From positions 1 to 64,000 of the forward strand of contig BCJJ01000017.1 in NCBI GenBank assembly GCA_039545355.1: a stretch of DNA of 64,000 nucleotides, in the 5' to 3' direction. Below, piece after piece: positions 21,301 to 30,584 of this stretch (its first letter is position 1; each line of letters begins with the position of its first letter). This DNA is from Trichosporon coremiiforme. Lineage: Eukaryota > Basidiomycota > Tremellomycetes > Trichosporonales > Trichosporonaceae. The position numbers and the translations under genes are program-made. The notes below the pieces were generated by a model, which had not been told where the DNA came from, searched no databases, and saw nothing but the letters and a program-made list of their open reading frames with translations.

Positions 21301-22355
21301 GAGGCGGTCGAGCGGATACGCGCGGATCCAGAGCGGTTCGACTGCATGCACATGGACCTGGAGATGCCCGTCATGGACGGGTACACGGCTACTCGAACCC
21401 TACGCGAGGATCAGACGCAGGCAATCTTCACCAGCGCCATCATAACCCTGAGTAGATCACATTCTTGTCCCGATCTGACACCAGCCGGAAACGCGCGCCA
21501 GGCGCAGATCGAAGAACGTATGAAGGAATTTGACGATGTGATCGTGAAGCCTTACCGCTTGGTGAGCTGACTTCCCAATACAGCTGACGACAGGATGATC
21601 TGCTCCGCAAGGTCGAAAATGTTGGGTCAAAGCGGAAGCTACCATCGGCAGATGTAATGCCCAGCTATCTCGTTGCCGCCGCGCAGGCCAAAGGCTGGAT
21701 CTTAAGCCCCGATGAGGAACGGGGACCGACAGAAGCGGACACGCCGACTTCGCAACCTCCAGCCAATGAAGCACAACTGGGCAACATTGCCCCTGTTGGC
21801 AAACGCGACTTCACGCTTCGCTGTACACAGCCATCCCCGCGAAGACCTGTGGCGTATCCGATGGGCCGTTGCTCGCCAGTCACTAGCCGACCAAGCAGTA
21901 GGATGAGCGCGCACAGTCTGCTTCAAGACACAACCAGCCGTCCAAGCAGCGTCGCCGGGCGCGTGACTTCATCTGGCAACCCTCACCATGATGCCCCGTA
22001 CCACCATTCCCTAGCTGCACCTGACGCTGTTCCGGGCCCCACAGTCAGCCGCCGAACTGCTTGTACCGGCGGAATCCTCAAGGGCTGCAAGACCATCCTG
22101 TGGATGAAGCGTTTCCACGTGGGGGTGTCGAGTTCAGCTGACGCGATCCCGGAACTCGAAACGAGCTCACGAGAGCAAACTGTAATCTTAATCGCATTCC
22201 GTGCCCTAACATGCATAGCATTGGCCTTTCGGGATACTTCCTACGAGACTTGCCTGCATGCTGTGTACGGGCGACCGCCCATGAGCCTGACTCCCCATAC
22301 TGAGTATCGAAGCGTCTCACGCGACCGGCCTTGTAGCGGTACTCAGGGACGCTGA
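21301..22355 (+). pseudogene. Response-regulator receiver domain remnant
   Basis: The C-terminal two thirds of a receiver (REC) domain are clear: EAVERIRADPERFDC, the phospho-acceptor segment HMDLEMPVMDGYTATR, then across a short intron (21452-21484) ITLTGNARQAQ, and FDDVIVKPYRL with the conserved Lys. A second intron (21562-21593) leads to DDLLRKV and an unconserved tail that stays open to 22355. The beta1 strand with the acidic pair is not found upstream and a TGA sits in frame at 21292, so the N-terminal part is lost. The parent was probably a hybrid histidine kinase or a stand-alone regulator. Confidence 0.65.
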
Positions 22356-22459
22356 GCTTTCCACTTCTCTCTGAGTAAACCACTGTTCTGCTGAGCACCC
22401 GGGACAACCCCACCTTCATTCGTGCTGTTAAAGCCTGTGTTCTCCTCAACACTCTCAAC

Positions 22460-24209
22460 ATGCTGTGACTCCTTGGCTCCGCTGCCCTTGCGCACGCCGC
22501 CGACTTCAACTCGACAGCTGTCCTCGAGGTCAGCGCGTACTCGCCGATGGTGACCCTAGACACGCTTTCATTCAAGGAGAATCCGTACACGGGGCTCTTC
22601 GACCGGCAAAAGCTGGATGCTCCAGTGACGATCAACTCGAGCTTTGTCGGGACGGCGTTCGAGCTCAGCGGAGCACTGACACTACCGAGCTGGAGTCCCG
22701 ACATCAACTCTGAGCTCGCATTCACAACGTCGGGAGACTACTCGAATTTAACGGGCGTGCAAAACGCGTCGGCTTATGGGGTCATCGCCGACATGTCAGG
22801 CCTCCGTCTTAATCTTCACGACTTCAGGACCACCATCACCGAAACCGTCAACTGCACCTTCCGAGCACTCAGGTTCCAGGTGCCCTTTCTCTCCCAGGCG
22901 TAAGTAGCGGCTTGGGTCCGCTGGCTTGCAACAGCTGACACCAGACCGTCATTCGAGCAAATGGCGTCTCGCACCGACCTCGCGATCGAGGGAGGACTGC
23001 CAAGCAAGCACTTCACGCTGCGCAACTTTTCGTCTCCTCAGTATCTGTCCAAATCGCGAGCCCAACGGGAGTCGGAGAAGGAGGGAGGGATGACCTGGCG
23101 AAGAACCCAAACAAACGCGATGATAGTGGAAGGCTACACTGAACTCGCGTACGATGTGCCCGACAACACGACAGTCCTCAACATCACTGGGCCGATCATG
23201 AGCTACTGCTCCTGCTATGCCGCCATCACGCCCCGCCCGGACTGGTGGAGCAAACTCCCGTCCTTCAGAGCGGGCGTCCGTCTGTCGCCTGGTGATGAGA
23301 CGTTCTTCGTGTTGCCCCTCGATCCGACTGTAAAGTACCAGCTGGCGATGGGCTCTGTGGACAGCATGACGGACGACAGCCCGGCGCTGGACAGGTACTC
23401 CAACTGCGGCATCACAGGAGTCACCTCCTACTCATTCTTCTGGTGAGCCATGTTCGGGTGAGGCTGACAGCAGGGAATCAAACACGACGGAACCTGCAAC
23501 CGCACCAGCGGAACCGACGGCCAGCAATCCATCCAGTGCGAAAGCGACCCCGGTCGGAGCCATTGCAGGAGGAATCGTTGGAGGGGTCGCGGCGCTGTTG
23601 CTGCTGGCAGCAGCCGTTAGGTGGTGGTGGTGGCGACCTCGCCGGACAACGGGCCCTGATGACGCAAGTCTGGTGGATGACACGAAGCTTGCCTCCGAAC
23701 CTGATACTGTTGTGGATGGTGACCCGAAGGTGGCCCCGCCCTCAAGTTGGGGGGAGGACTCGGCCAGTGCCCTGCCCCCGTTTGGCCAGCTCTCCGACCA
23801 AGCAACCTCCGTCTTGCCTGCTTCAGGTTCGCAGACCGACGGCGCTCCGAGAACACCCAGGAAGGTCACGTTCGGTTCTGAGTCGAAACTTGAGGCAAGG
23901 GCACTGGAGCACAAGGCAGCTGTGCTACGTCACATCGCACAGTTCAGCCATGGAGACCGCTCCTTGGAGCACAAGGCGGCATTCCTTCCTGGAAACGGAC
24001 CAGAGACGCAGCCTCAACCAGTGCCTCGGCCGCCGTTGGTTCAGTACGAGCAGGACGCCGAGGATGTACCCTCGGAGCCGCTGATCTTCCCTCCCCGATA
24101 CAAGGAGGCGTGGGGTGAGCGACGTGGACATCCATCCAACATAGGCGGCATTGCCCAAGATCAGGCGTCCGTGCTGAGGGCTGAGGACGGCGGCAGTTTC
24201 AGGACGTAG
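22460..24209 (+). pseudogene. Single-pass membrane glycoprotein, copy B, TGA at codon 3
   Basis: Exons 22460-22899, 22945-23442 and 23474-24209 sum to 558 codons in frame. From the ATG at 22460 the reading is ML-stop-LLGSAALAHA, a signal peptide with TGA at 22466-22468. The rest is intact: a glycosylated ectodomain (NST, NSS, NLT, NAS, NCT, NTT, NIT), a TM segment (VGAIAGGIVGGVAALLLLAA), a basic stop-transfer stretch and a long tail with DDASLVDDT, LSDQATSV and PPRYKEAW. Blocks shared with copy A include SCYAA, LPLDPTVKY, TSYSFFW and the tail motifs. The next in-frame Met (22547) lies past the signal peptide. Either the gene is dead, or an unseen upstream exon or a sequence error explains the TGA. 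Confidence 0.7.
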
Positions 24210-24423
24210 ATAGTCTGAACGGGCAACGGAGTCCTCCGCATCGATATGCATAGCATGAACCGCATAGTCCCTCGCGAGCGGCATCCATTGCAAGCCCATT
24301 AGCCCACACTACCCTGCAGTCACGGGCAGAAACATAACAACCACCAGGGCGTCAAAGACACAGGCCGCAGAGCGCAGGGCGCACCGGGCAGTCATTACAC
24401 CATCGCGCCCCTCTGCCAAGCAA

Positions 24424-24530
24424 GGCATTGTGGCGGAGTGGTTAACGCGGTTGACTAGAATGGTCTTCTTCGGAAGAGATTCAGGAATCAACTTCCTTCG
24501 GGAGCGCATGTTCGAATCATGTCAATGTCG
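24424..24530 (+). tRNA. tRNA-Ser(AGA) with intron
   Basis: Acceptor stem GGCATTG pairs with CAATGTC (one G-U). Further features are an A box TGGCGGAGTGG, anticodon stem GTTGA/TCAAC, anticodon AGA at 24457-24459, an intron of about 25-27 nt after position 37, a variable-arm hairpin TCC-TTCG-GGA, and a T arm with B box GTTCGAATC. A TTTTT run at 24535-24539 would serve as Pol III terminator. Intron borders are inferred from folding. Confidence 0.85.
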
Positions 24531-24710
24531 TAACTTTTTAGGCCCGTCCTGTTGCTCCTTTTGAACCAAAGCACATGCCGAGGGACAGACGGGAAGGGGG
24601 GCGTGCTGGCGCTATGTGCAAAAGCTGGCGCGACGCAGAGGTGAATGTTTGGGGCTCAAGGGGGCCGCATAAGGAGTGCCCGCTGAGCGGCTAGTTGAAT
24701 TGCCCGTAGA

Positions 24711-24953
24711 GCACGTTCGAATCATGTCAACGTCATGTCTTCGAAAGAAGGCAGTCTTGCGGTACGCAGGACTGGAGTATGCAGCCATGTGAGCGTAGAC
24801 GATCCCAAAAGTGGTGGGCATGTGTAGATACACCAGAATAGGGGGTTAGGAACCAGGCAGCCGCTGCCGAAAAGCATGTTCGAATCCTGTCAACGTCGCA
24901 TTGGGGCATGGCAAGTGTCCAGCGTAAAGAATGTTCGGATTGTGTCAACGTTG
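24711..24953 (+). repeat. Three tRNA-Ser 3'-end fragments with B boxes
   Basis: Segments at 24711-24734, 24874-24897 and 24930-24953 each match the T arm plus 3' acceptor strand of the neighbouring tRNA-Ser. B boxes are GTTCGAATC (24715-24723), GTTCGAATC (24878-24886) and the decayed GTTCGGATT (24933-24941), each followed by TGTCAACGT. No A box or anticodon arm precedes them. Confidence 0.7.
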
Positions 24954-25419
24954 TTTCCTCTCCTCCCTCCCGGCGTTCACACCGAAGACCATCTGGAGCA
25001 CATGGCGCCGTTCATCTGTGGACATTCATTGTGGAACCAACCACGCGGTGCCGCATGGGACTCGGCATCGCTTCACACCGCCATCACACTGGACCAGGGG
25101 GAGGCGGAGTCATGTTGCGGGACCCGCACGACCCCATGACGCTGGCACGCCGAGCGCCGATAACTCGACGGATGGGGTCTCATTCACATCGATCACTGAC
25201 TGACATGCCGATGCATGCATGATCGGGATCTGGGGTGCCGACTGCCGCACAGGTGCACCGCTGCGTCACACCGGCTTGATCGTCCGCCATCAACTTTGCG
25301 CCGCTTCGGAGATCAGACGGCTCCGTAATCTGTCCGACGGTCCCGCGATTCTGTAGACAGTTGATCGCCCTGTGCGGACTGCGGTGCTGCGATGCCATAG
25401 CCTCGAACTCACCACATGC

Positions 25420-25425
25420 TATAAA
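25420..25425 (+). promoter_or_regulatory. TATA box of the thaumatin-like gene
   Basis: TATAAA about 80 bp before the ATG at 25501. It argues against the longer open frame that begins at 25372. Confidence 0.6.
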
Positions 25426-25500
25426 GGAGCTGTGTACGGGCGAGCCTTCCAATATCGACCTAAGCTTTTCAAGGACGTCAACGACGCACCAATAACGACC

Positions 25501-26241
25501 ATGTACACCTCTCTCGTAACCGCCCTCCTCGCCGCCAGCGTCGGCTCGGCGCGCACGATCACGGTCAAGAACAACTGCAAGGACACGATCTGGCCGGCAA
25601 TGTTCACCCAGGACCCCGCCCAGGCCCCGAAGCATCCGACCGGCTGGGTCCAGCAGCCCGGTCAGGTCGTCTCCTTCGCTGTCCCCGACGTGTGGAAGGC
25701 GGCGCGCATCTGGGGCCGCACCCACTGCAACGCAGATGGCACGGGGTGCAAGTCGGGCGACTGCGGCGGGCTCGAGTGCACGCCCGGCGTGACTGGCAAG
25801 CCCCCCGCCTCGCTCGCCGAGTTCACGCTGCAGACCTCGGACGGGCCGGACAACTACGACATCTCGCTCGTGGACGGCTTCAACCTCCCGGTCAGCATCA
25901 CTCCGAGCCGCGGCGACTGCCCCGCGCCCAAGTGCGTCAAGGACCTGAACCCCGGCTGTCCCGCCGAGCTCAAGCCCAAGGACGGCAGCGACGGCTGCCT
26001 GTCCCAGTGCCAGGTCGACGCGCTCGCAGGCCACCCGGACAACAACCCCAACTGCTGCTCTGGCATTCACGACAAGCCCGAGACGTGCCCCAAGAGCGGC
26101 GTCAAGTACTACGAATACTTCAAGAACGGGTGCCGCGACGCATACGCGTATGCGTACGACGAGAAGAGCGAGAGCGCCCTCTGGACTTGCGACGGTAGCA
26201 AGGGCCTAAGCGACTACACTGTCGAATTCTGCCCCTCCTAA
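25501..26241 (+). CDS. Secreted thaumatin-like protein
   Basis: 246 codons, single exon. A signal peptide (MYTSLVTALLAASVGSA) precedes a thaumatin-family domain starting RTITVKNNCKDTIWPAMF. Sixteen Cys in the mature part match the eight disulfides of full-length thaumatin-like proteins. Acidic-cleft (REDDD) positions can be placed in WGRTHCN, AEFTLQ, DNYDISLVDGFN and downstream Asp residues. Family members bind or cleave beta-1,3-glucan (GH152), and fungal copies are thought to act on the cell wall. The open frame extends upstream to 25372, but the TATA box at 25420 and the signal peptide place the start at 25501. Confidence 0.92.
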   Translation: MYTSLVTALLAASVGSARTITVKNNCKDTIWPAMFTQDPAQAPKHPTGWVQQPGQVVSFAVPDVWKAARIWGRTHCNADGTGCKSGDCGGLECTPGVTGKPPASLAEFTLQTSDGPDNYDISLVDGFNLPVSITPSRGDCPAPKCVKDLNPGCPAELKPKDGSDGCLSQCQVDALAGHPDNNPNCCSGIHDKPETCPKSGVKYYEYFKNGCRDAYAYAYDEKSESALWTCDGSKGLSDYTVEFCPS

Positions 26242-26848
26242 GCCCCTGTGCACGGACTGTTCAGATCTATGTCTCAGCCGGTGTCTGGGGGGCAGTCGCC
26301 GCCTCCACTTCCTGGTGCCTGTCATGGCCTTGTATTAGCAATCAGCACGTCCAGCCTCGACCATTTGGACGATGTAAGAAGTGTGCAATACTAGAAAGCA
26401 TGCATGAGGCTACTCTTCTCCACGTGTCAGGCTGTGGAGCATGTGCTGCTGTTCTGGTGGAAATCCGCAGAACACAGCAATCAGTTTCACAGAAAGAAAA
26501 ATCCTCGCACATCACGATCAACATTGACGTCACAAGATTACAAAACCGTATCAAGTCGGCCGGCCCGGCCAGAACAGGAGCTGCTGCGCGGGCTGCACTG
26601 CGCGCGACGCTCCCCCAGACCTTCGGGCAGCTGTACGTCTGCTGAATCATAAACCCAGGGTGCAGCGGCGAGAGCCAACCATGAGCCGTGGTGGGTTGCT
26701 TTTCCCGCCGGGCTGGTGGAGGCATGTGGAGGCGGCTACTGTGTCCGAGTGGAGGCGCGGGTGGAGAGTGGTTGATCCGGAATTCTATAAAGTCGGAGCA
26801 GCTCCCACGGACACATACTCACCTCCCACACAACACACAGCATACACA
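26242..26848. other. Intergenic, alcohol dehydrogenase promoter
   Basis: About 600 bp with no supported gene. TATAAA at 26786-26791 lies 58 bp before the ATG of the alcohol dehydrogenase, followed by an ACA-rich leader. Confidence 0.55.
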
Positions 26849-28037
26849 ATGAGCACACAGAAGATCGGAGCCTGGGTCGGCAAGGATGCGAAGGACGCGA
26901 GCGAGGGCAACCTCTCATTCCAGGAGGTCGACAGCAAGAAATGGCAGGAGACCGATGTCGATGGTGAGTCACCGGCGCCTCAAACAACGCCAGCGACAGG
27001 CGGAGCCGAGCGATCCGGAACCACCGTAATCCCGTGCCATCCGCTAACATTCTCCAGTCAAGGTGCTCTACTGCGGTATCTGTGCGACGGACATTGGCGG
27101 CCTGCAGGGCCACTACGGCAAGTTCTCCGAGTCCGACCCGACCGTGTGCGGCCACGAGATCGTCGGCGAGGTGACCAAGGCTGGCTCGCTGTCTGGGCGC
27201 AAGGTCGGCGAGCTCGTCGGCATCGGGTACCAGACGGACTGCTGCGGCACGTGCGGCATGTGCAAGGGCGACCACCCCGACTGCTGCTCGCAGCTCGTGA
27301 ACACGATTGTCGGCCCTTACAAGCGCGAGCCCGTCAAGGGCCAGCGCGCGTATGGCGGGTTCGCCAAGGCCTGGCGCGGCCCGGGCCGTTTCGCGATCCC
27401 GCTGCCCGAGGGCGTTGACGCGTCGACGGCCGGCCCTCTGTTCTGCGGCGGCATCACGGTCTTCACCCCGCTGCAGAAGTGGGGCGCGGGCAAGAGCCGC
27501 AAGCGCGTCGGTGTCGTCGGTATCGGCGGCCTGGGACACATGGCGCTCCAGTTTGCGTCCGCCATGGGTGCAGAGGTCACGGCTATTTCGCGCTCGGACC
27601 GCAAGAAGGCTGACGCCGAGAAGCTCGGCGCGAAGCACTTCATCGCCACCGGCGACGACACGGGCAAGGCGTGCGAGGCGCGCGCTGCCTCGCTCGACCT
27701 CATCATCTGCACCATCAACCCGTCCAAGCTCCCCGTGCAGGAGTACCTGCAGCTCCTGGCGCCCGAGGGCGTCTTTGTCATCGTCGGCATCCCCGAGCAG
27801 CCCCTCAGCTTCTCCGGCCTCCCGCTCGTGATCAAGAACGCGGCCGTGGCCGGCTCGCACATCGGCTCCCCCGACCAGATCACCGACATGCTCAAGTTCT
27901 CCGTCCAGCACAACATCAAGCCCTGGGTCCAGAAGTACAACATGGACGACATCAACAAGGCCCTCAAGGACTTTAACGCCGGCAAGCCCGAGTTCCGCTT
28001 TGTCCTCGTTAACACGGACAACGGCGGCAAGCTCTGA
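26849..28037 (+). CDS. Zinc-dependent alcohol dehydrogenase (cinnamyl-type MDR)
   Basis: Two exons (26849-26963, 27058-28037; 94-nt intron) give 364 codons. It belongs to the medium-chain dehydrogenase/reductase family and interconverts an alcohol and aldehyde with NAD(P)H. Catalytic zinc ligands are expected at Cys44 (YCGICATD) and His71 (GHEIVGE). The structural zinc lobe has the four-Cys cluster CCGTCGMCKGDHPDCC. The nucleotide-binding loop is GVVGIGGLGHMALQFA. Sequence character fits the cinnamyl/mannitol alcohol dehydrogenase subgroup, usually NADPH-dependent. Cytosolic. The residue after the Rossmann beta2 strand (ISRSDRKK) has Ser and Arg rather than Asp, which also favours NADPH. Confidence 0.9.
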
Positions 28038-28255
28038 GCGGGCGGTGGTCGGTGCGTGAACCAAAATGTAGCTTCTAGTATGCAGTCTTAGACAACTTGC
28101 GGAGTCGAGTGGCGGTCTCGCGGCTCACCTATCATCAAACAGGCAATGATCCACGCATAGTGTTCGCCTCTGTCCTAGACGGGTGCAAAGGCGCAAACAA
28201 GGACACAGGGCGCAGCTGCCAGTCACTATCTGCCTTGCGCGCTTCCAACAAGCAA

Positions 28256-28365
28256 GGCGTTGTGGCGGAGTGGTTAACGCGGTTGACTCGAATGGTCTTT
28301 CATCAGAAAGGGATTCCAGAAATCAACTTCCTTCGGGAGCGCATGTTCGAATCATGTCAACGTCG
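28256..28365 (+). tRNA. tRNA-Ser(CGA) with intron
   Basis: Nearly identical to the tRNA at 24424 apart from anticodon, intron and one compensated acceptor pair: stem GGCGTTG/CAACGTC, the same A box, anticodon CGA at 28289-28291, an intron of about 28 nt, the same TTCG variable-arm hairpin and B box GTTCGAATC. Pol III T-runs follow at about 28371 and 28382. Confidence 0.87.
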
Positions 28366-29196
28366 TCTATCTTTTGTTCTCTTTTTCCGCGTGAGAGCGG
28401 CAGGTATTCTCTTTTGGTTGAGGGAAAGTGCAATGTGCGAGAGATTGAGGTGGGAAAGGAACAATGTCGGTTTGGTGTCGTTGGGACGGTCGAGGGCGCA
28501 GTGGGGTGGGTGGAGGTGGCGGGGCGCAGCTTACCCCTGCCTCTCAGCCTGCGGGACTCGGAGCTCTAGTCAATACCATGGCGAGAGGATACCCCAGCAC
28601 TGAAACGGGGATGGACCTGTCCCGAGCTCGTCGTCAGTGCATACACGTCTGTGTAGCTGCCGCCTCTAGATCTCGAGCACGAGGCCAGCTGCACGAGACA
28701 CAGAAAAGAGGGCATGAGAGCACGAAGTGTACCTGCGTGCCTCAGTCCAAGCGCTGGACTCTCGTGCGCCGCAAACACCTGCTCTCTTTCGTCACAGCGC
28801 CGCCGGTAGTGGGCACGCAGAGACACGCACGAGGTGCATGGCGCAGGCCGCATGCGCACTCTCGCACCCCCGACTCAAGTTTAGGTCCCCCGCAGTCTAT
28901 CTGCTATCACGACTTATCTAGCTTATCTCCGTTACGCACTTCCGCCTAGACCGGCTGACCTTCGTTGGACTCGGGGCCCGCGTCAACACATGTTCCCCCC
29001 CCCCCCCCCCCCCAAAGTCAAAGTAGCCGAAACCACAGCGTCCCACGTGCAGTTCGCTTGGCATCTACCACTTACACTCAATGCAGAAAAACAACCACGC
29101 ATCCAGCCAGTGTAGCCGTGGGTCGTCACAATTTCATAAACAAATATTGGTACAAAGGAAGAAAAGTACATTTTCACGAAAGGCTGGAAGAGAAGA
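28366..29196. other. Intergenic with poly-C run
   Basis: Convergent-side spacer downstream of the tRNA and of the minus-strand gene at 29197. The only structure seen is a 19-base C run at 28995-29013. No gene is seen. Confidence 0.5.
28995..29013 (+). repeat. Poly-C homopolymer, 19 nt
   Basis: An uninterrupted run of 19 C. Its exact length is uncertain in any assembly; it lies outside genes. Confidence 0.8.
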
Positions 29197-30584
29197 TCAG
29201 AGCACACCGACTGCAGCCAGGATGGCGTCGGGCGCCCGCGCCGGATCACACTCTGCGCCGAGGTAGTAGTGCGCCCACGCGTCTGCGTCGGCGGGGGAGA
29301 GCGTGCGGATCTGCGATGCCGATGTCAGGGCCTGTTGGGTTTGTTAGCGTGATTTCCGAGTTTGTTCGGTCTGTGGACTTCGGGATCGAGCTGTTCCGAC
29401 CTCCTCCTGCTTCAGGGGGGCTGAATTTCGCTCCTCGTCCCCGTCATCTGCCGAACGCGGAATGATAGATACTCACAACAAGAGGTGGTGCTGGGAGTAC
29501 TGGCAGCACGGGGAGGAGGGGGATGCCGGCGGCGTGGCGGGCGCGGTTCAAGTGTCTGTTCGTTAGCTACGCACAATCTTCAAGCATGTACTCACGCGGC
29601 CATGAGCGCGTCGACCATGACGTCGCGGGGACTCTTGCCCTCAGCCTCAACCTCGAGCCGTGCAATGCGGTCCTTCTCCTCGCGCTCCTCGCGCTCGCGC
29701 AGTTCGCGGTCGCGTGCTTTCTGCGCCAACTTGCGCGCCATGCCCGGATCCACCTCGGGCGCACAAGACAGAGGGATGAAGCCGCCCAGGCTCGACTGCG
29801 TCGCGCGCGGCCCCAGTTCGAGCACGGGGATGGCGGGGGACATGCTCTGGCTCGCGGGCTCGGAGCCGTAGTCGTCCATGCTCATCTCGAAGCGGGAGGA
29901 GAAGTAGTCGCCCGTCAGGTGCGAGTGGTCGAACTCGCCCTGGCGCGCAGAGGGCGGCGGGGTGTGCGAGAGGTGTGCGGGGATGCGGGGGTGGTGCGCT
30001 TCCAGGTCCAGGTCATCGTCGAGGTCAAAGTGCACGCGTACTGGCGAGGCGTGCACTGTCGGCGAGGGCAGGGGCGGGAGCATCGTTGGCTTCAGGATCG
30101 GCGCTGGCGGGCGCACGGGGGAGAAGCCCGCCACACCGCCCATGACGAGCGGCGAGAGCGCGCCCTTCGGCACGCCCGTGGACGGCAGTGTCGTGACTGG
30201 CGCGACTTCGGGGGGCGTGATGGGCTCGTCGGCTACCGTGGCTACTGTGTCCGGCGCCATGGTAGTGACGGGCGCGACGCTGAGGGGCGGCATGGTCGTG
30301 ACGGGGTTGAGCGAGAAGGCGGCCATGGGCTTGATGAGCGGCGCGAGCGTTTCGGGCGACGAGGACGCAGAGCTGAGGCCGAGCACGGCGCTCTTCCACT
30401 CCTCGACCTCGCTGCGGCCCAGGGGTCCGGCGCCGGCGCACAGCTTCAGCACCTCAACGACCGCACCGTGCGATAGCGGCAGTGGCAGACCGCCGTGCAC
30501 CTGGTGCAGGAGAGGGAGCTCGTCACACGTCGAGAACTGCGGAGACTCGAGGATCTGGTCTGGGACCGGGACGATGGTCAGCAT
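29197..30584 (-). CDS. Pro-rich protein of unknown function with charged coiled coil
   Basis: Three exons (30584-29596, 29555-29477, 29331-29197) join to 400 codons. The N-terminal 70 residues look folded (FSTCDELPLLHQVHGGLPL, GAVVEVLKLCAGAG). A long Pro/Thr/Val-rich region follows (PVTTMPPLSVAPVTTMAP), then an acidic patch (FDLDDDLDLE), then a strongly charged helix (ARKLAQKARDRELREREERE) and a short C-terminal segment ending ILAAVGVL. The open frame extends to 30692, but only through a TTG; the first ATG is at 30584. Exon sums are in frame, so the model is sound, but I do not recognise the family. Confidence 0.65.

Larger units (their letters stand above)
24531..25500. other. Intergenic with tRNA fragments and the thaumatin promoter
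   Basis: The left half holds three tRNA-Ser 3'-end fragments (listed separately). The right half holds a TATAAA at 25420-25425, about 80 bp before the thaumatin-like start codon. No protein gene is seen. Confidence 0.55.

Noticed and set aside
28995..29013. Poly-C run as a telomere-like or functional element
   Set aside because: A plain homopolymer without TAA spacing; probably neutral and of uncertain length.
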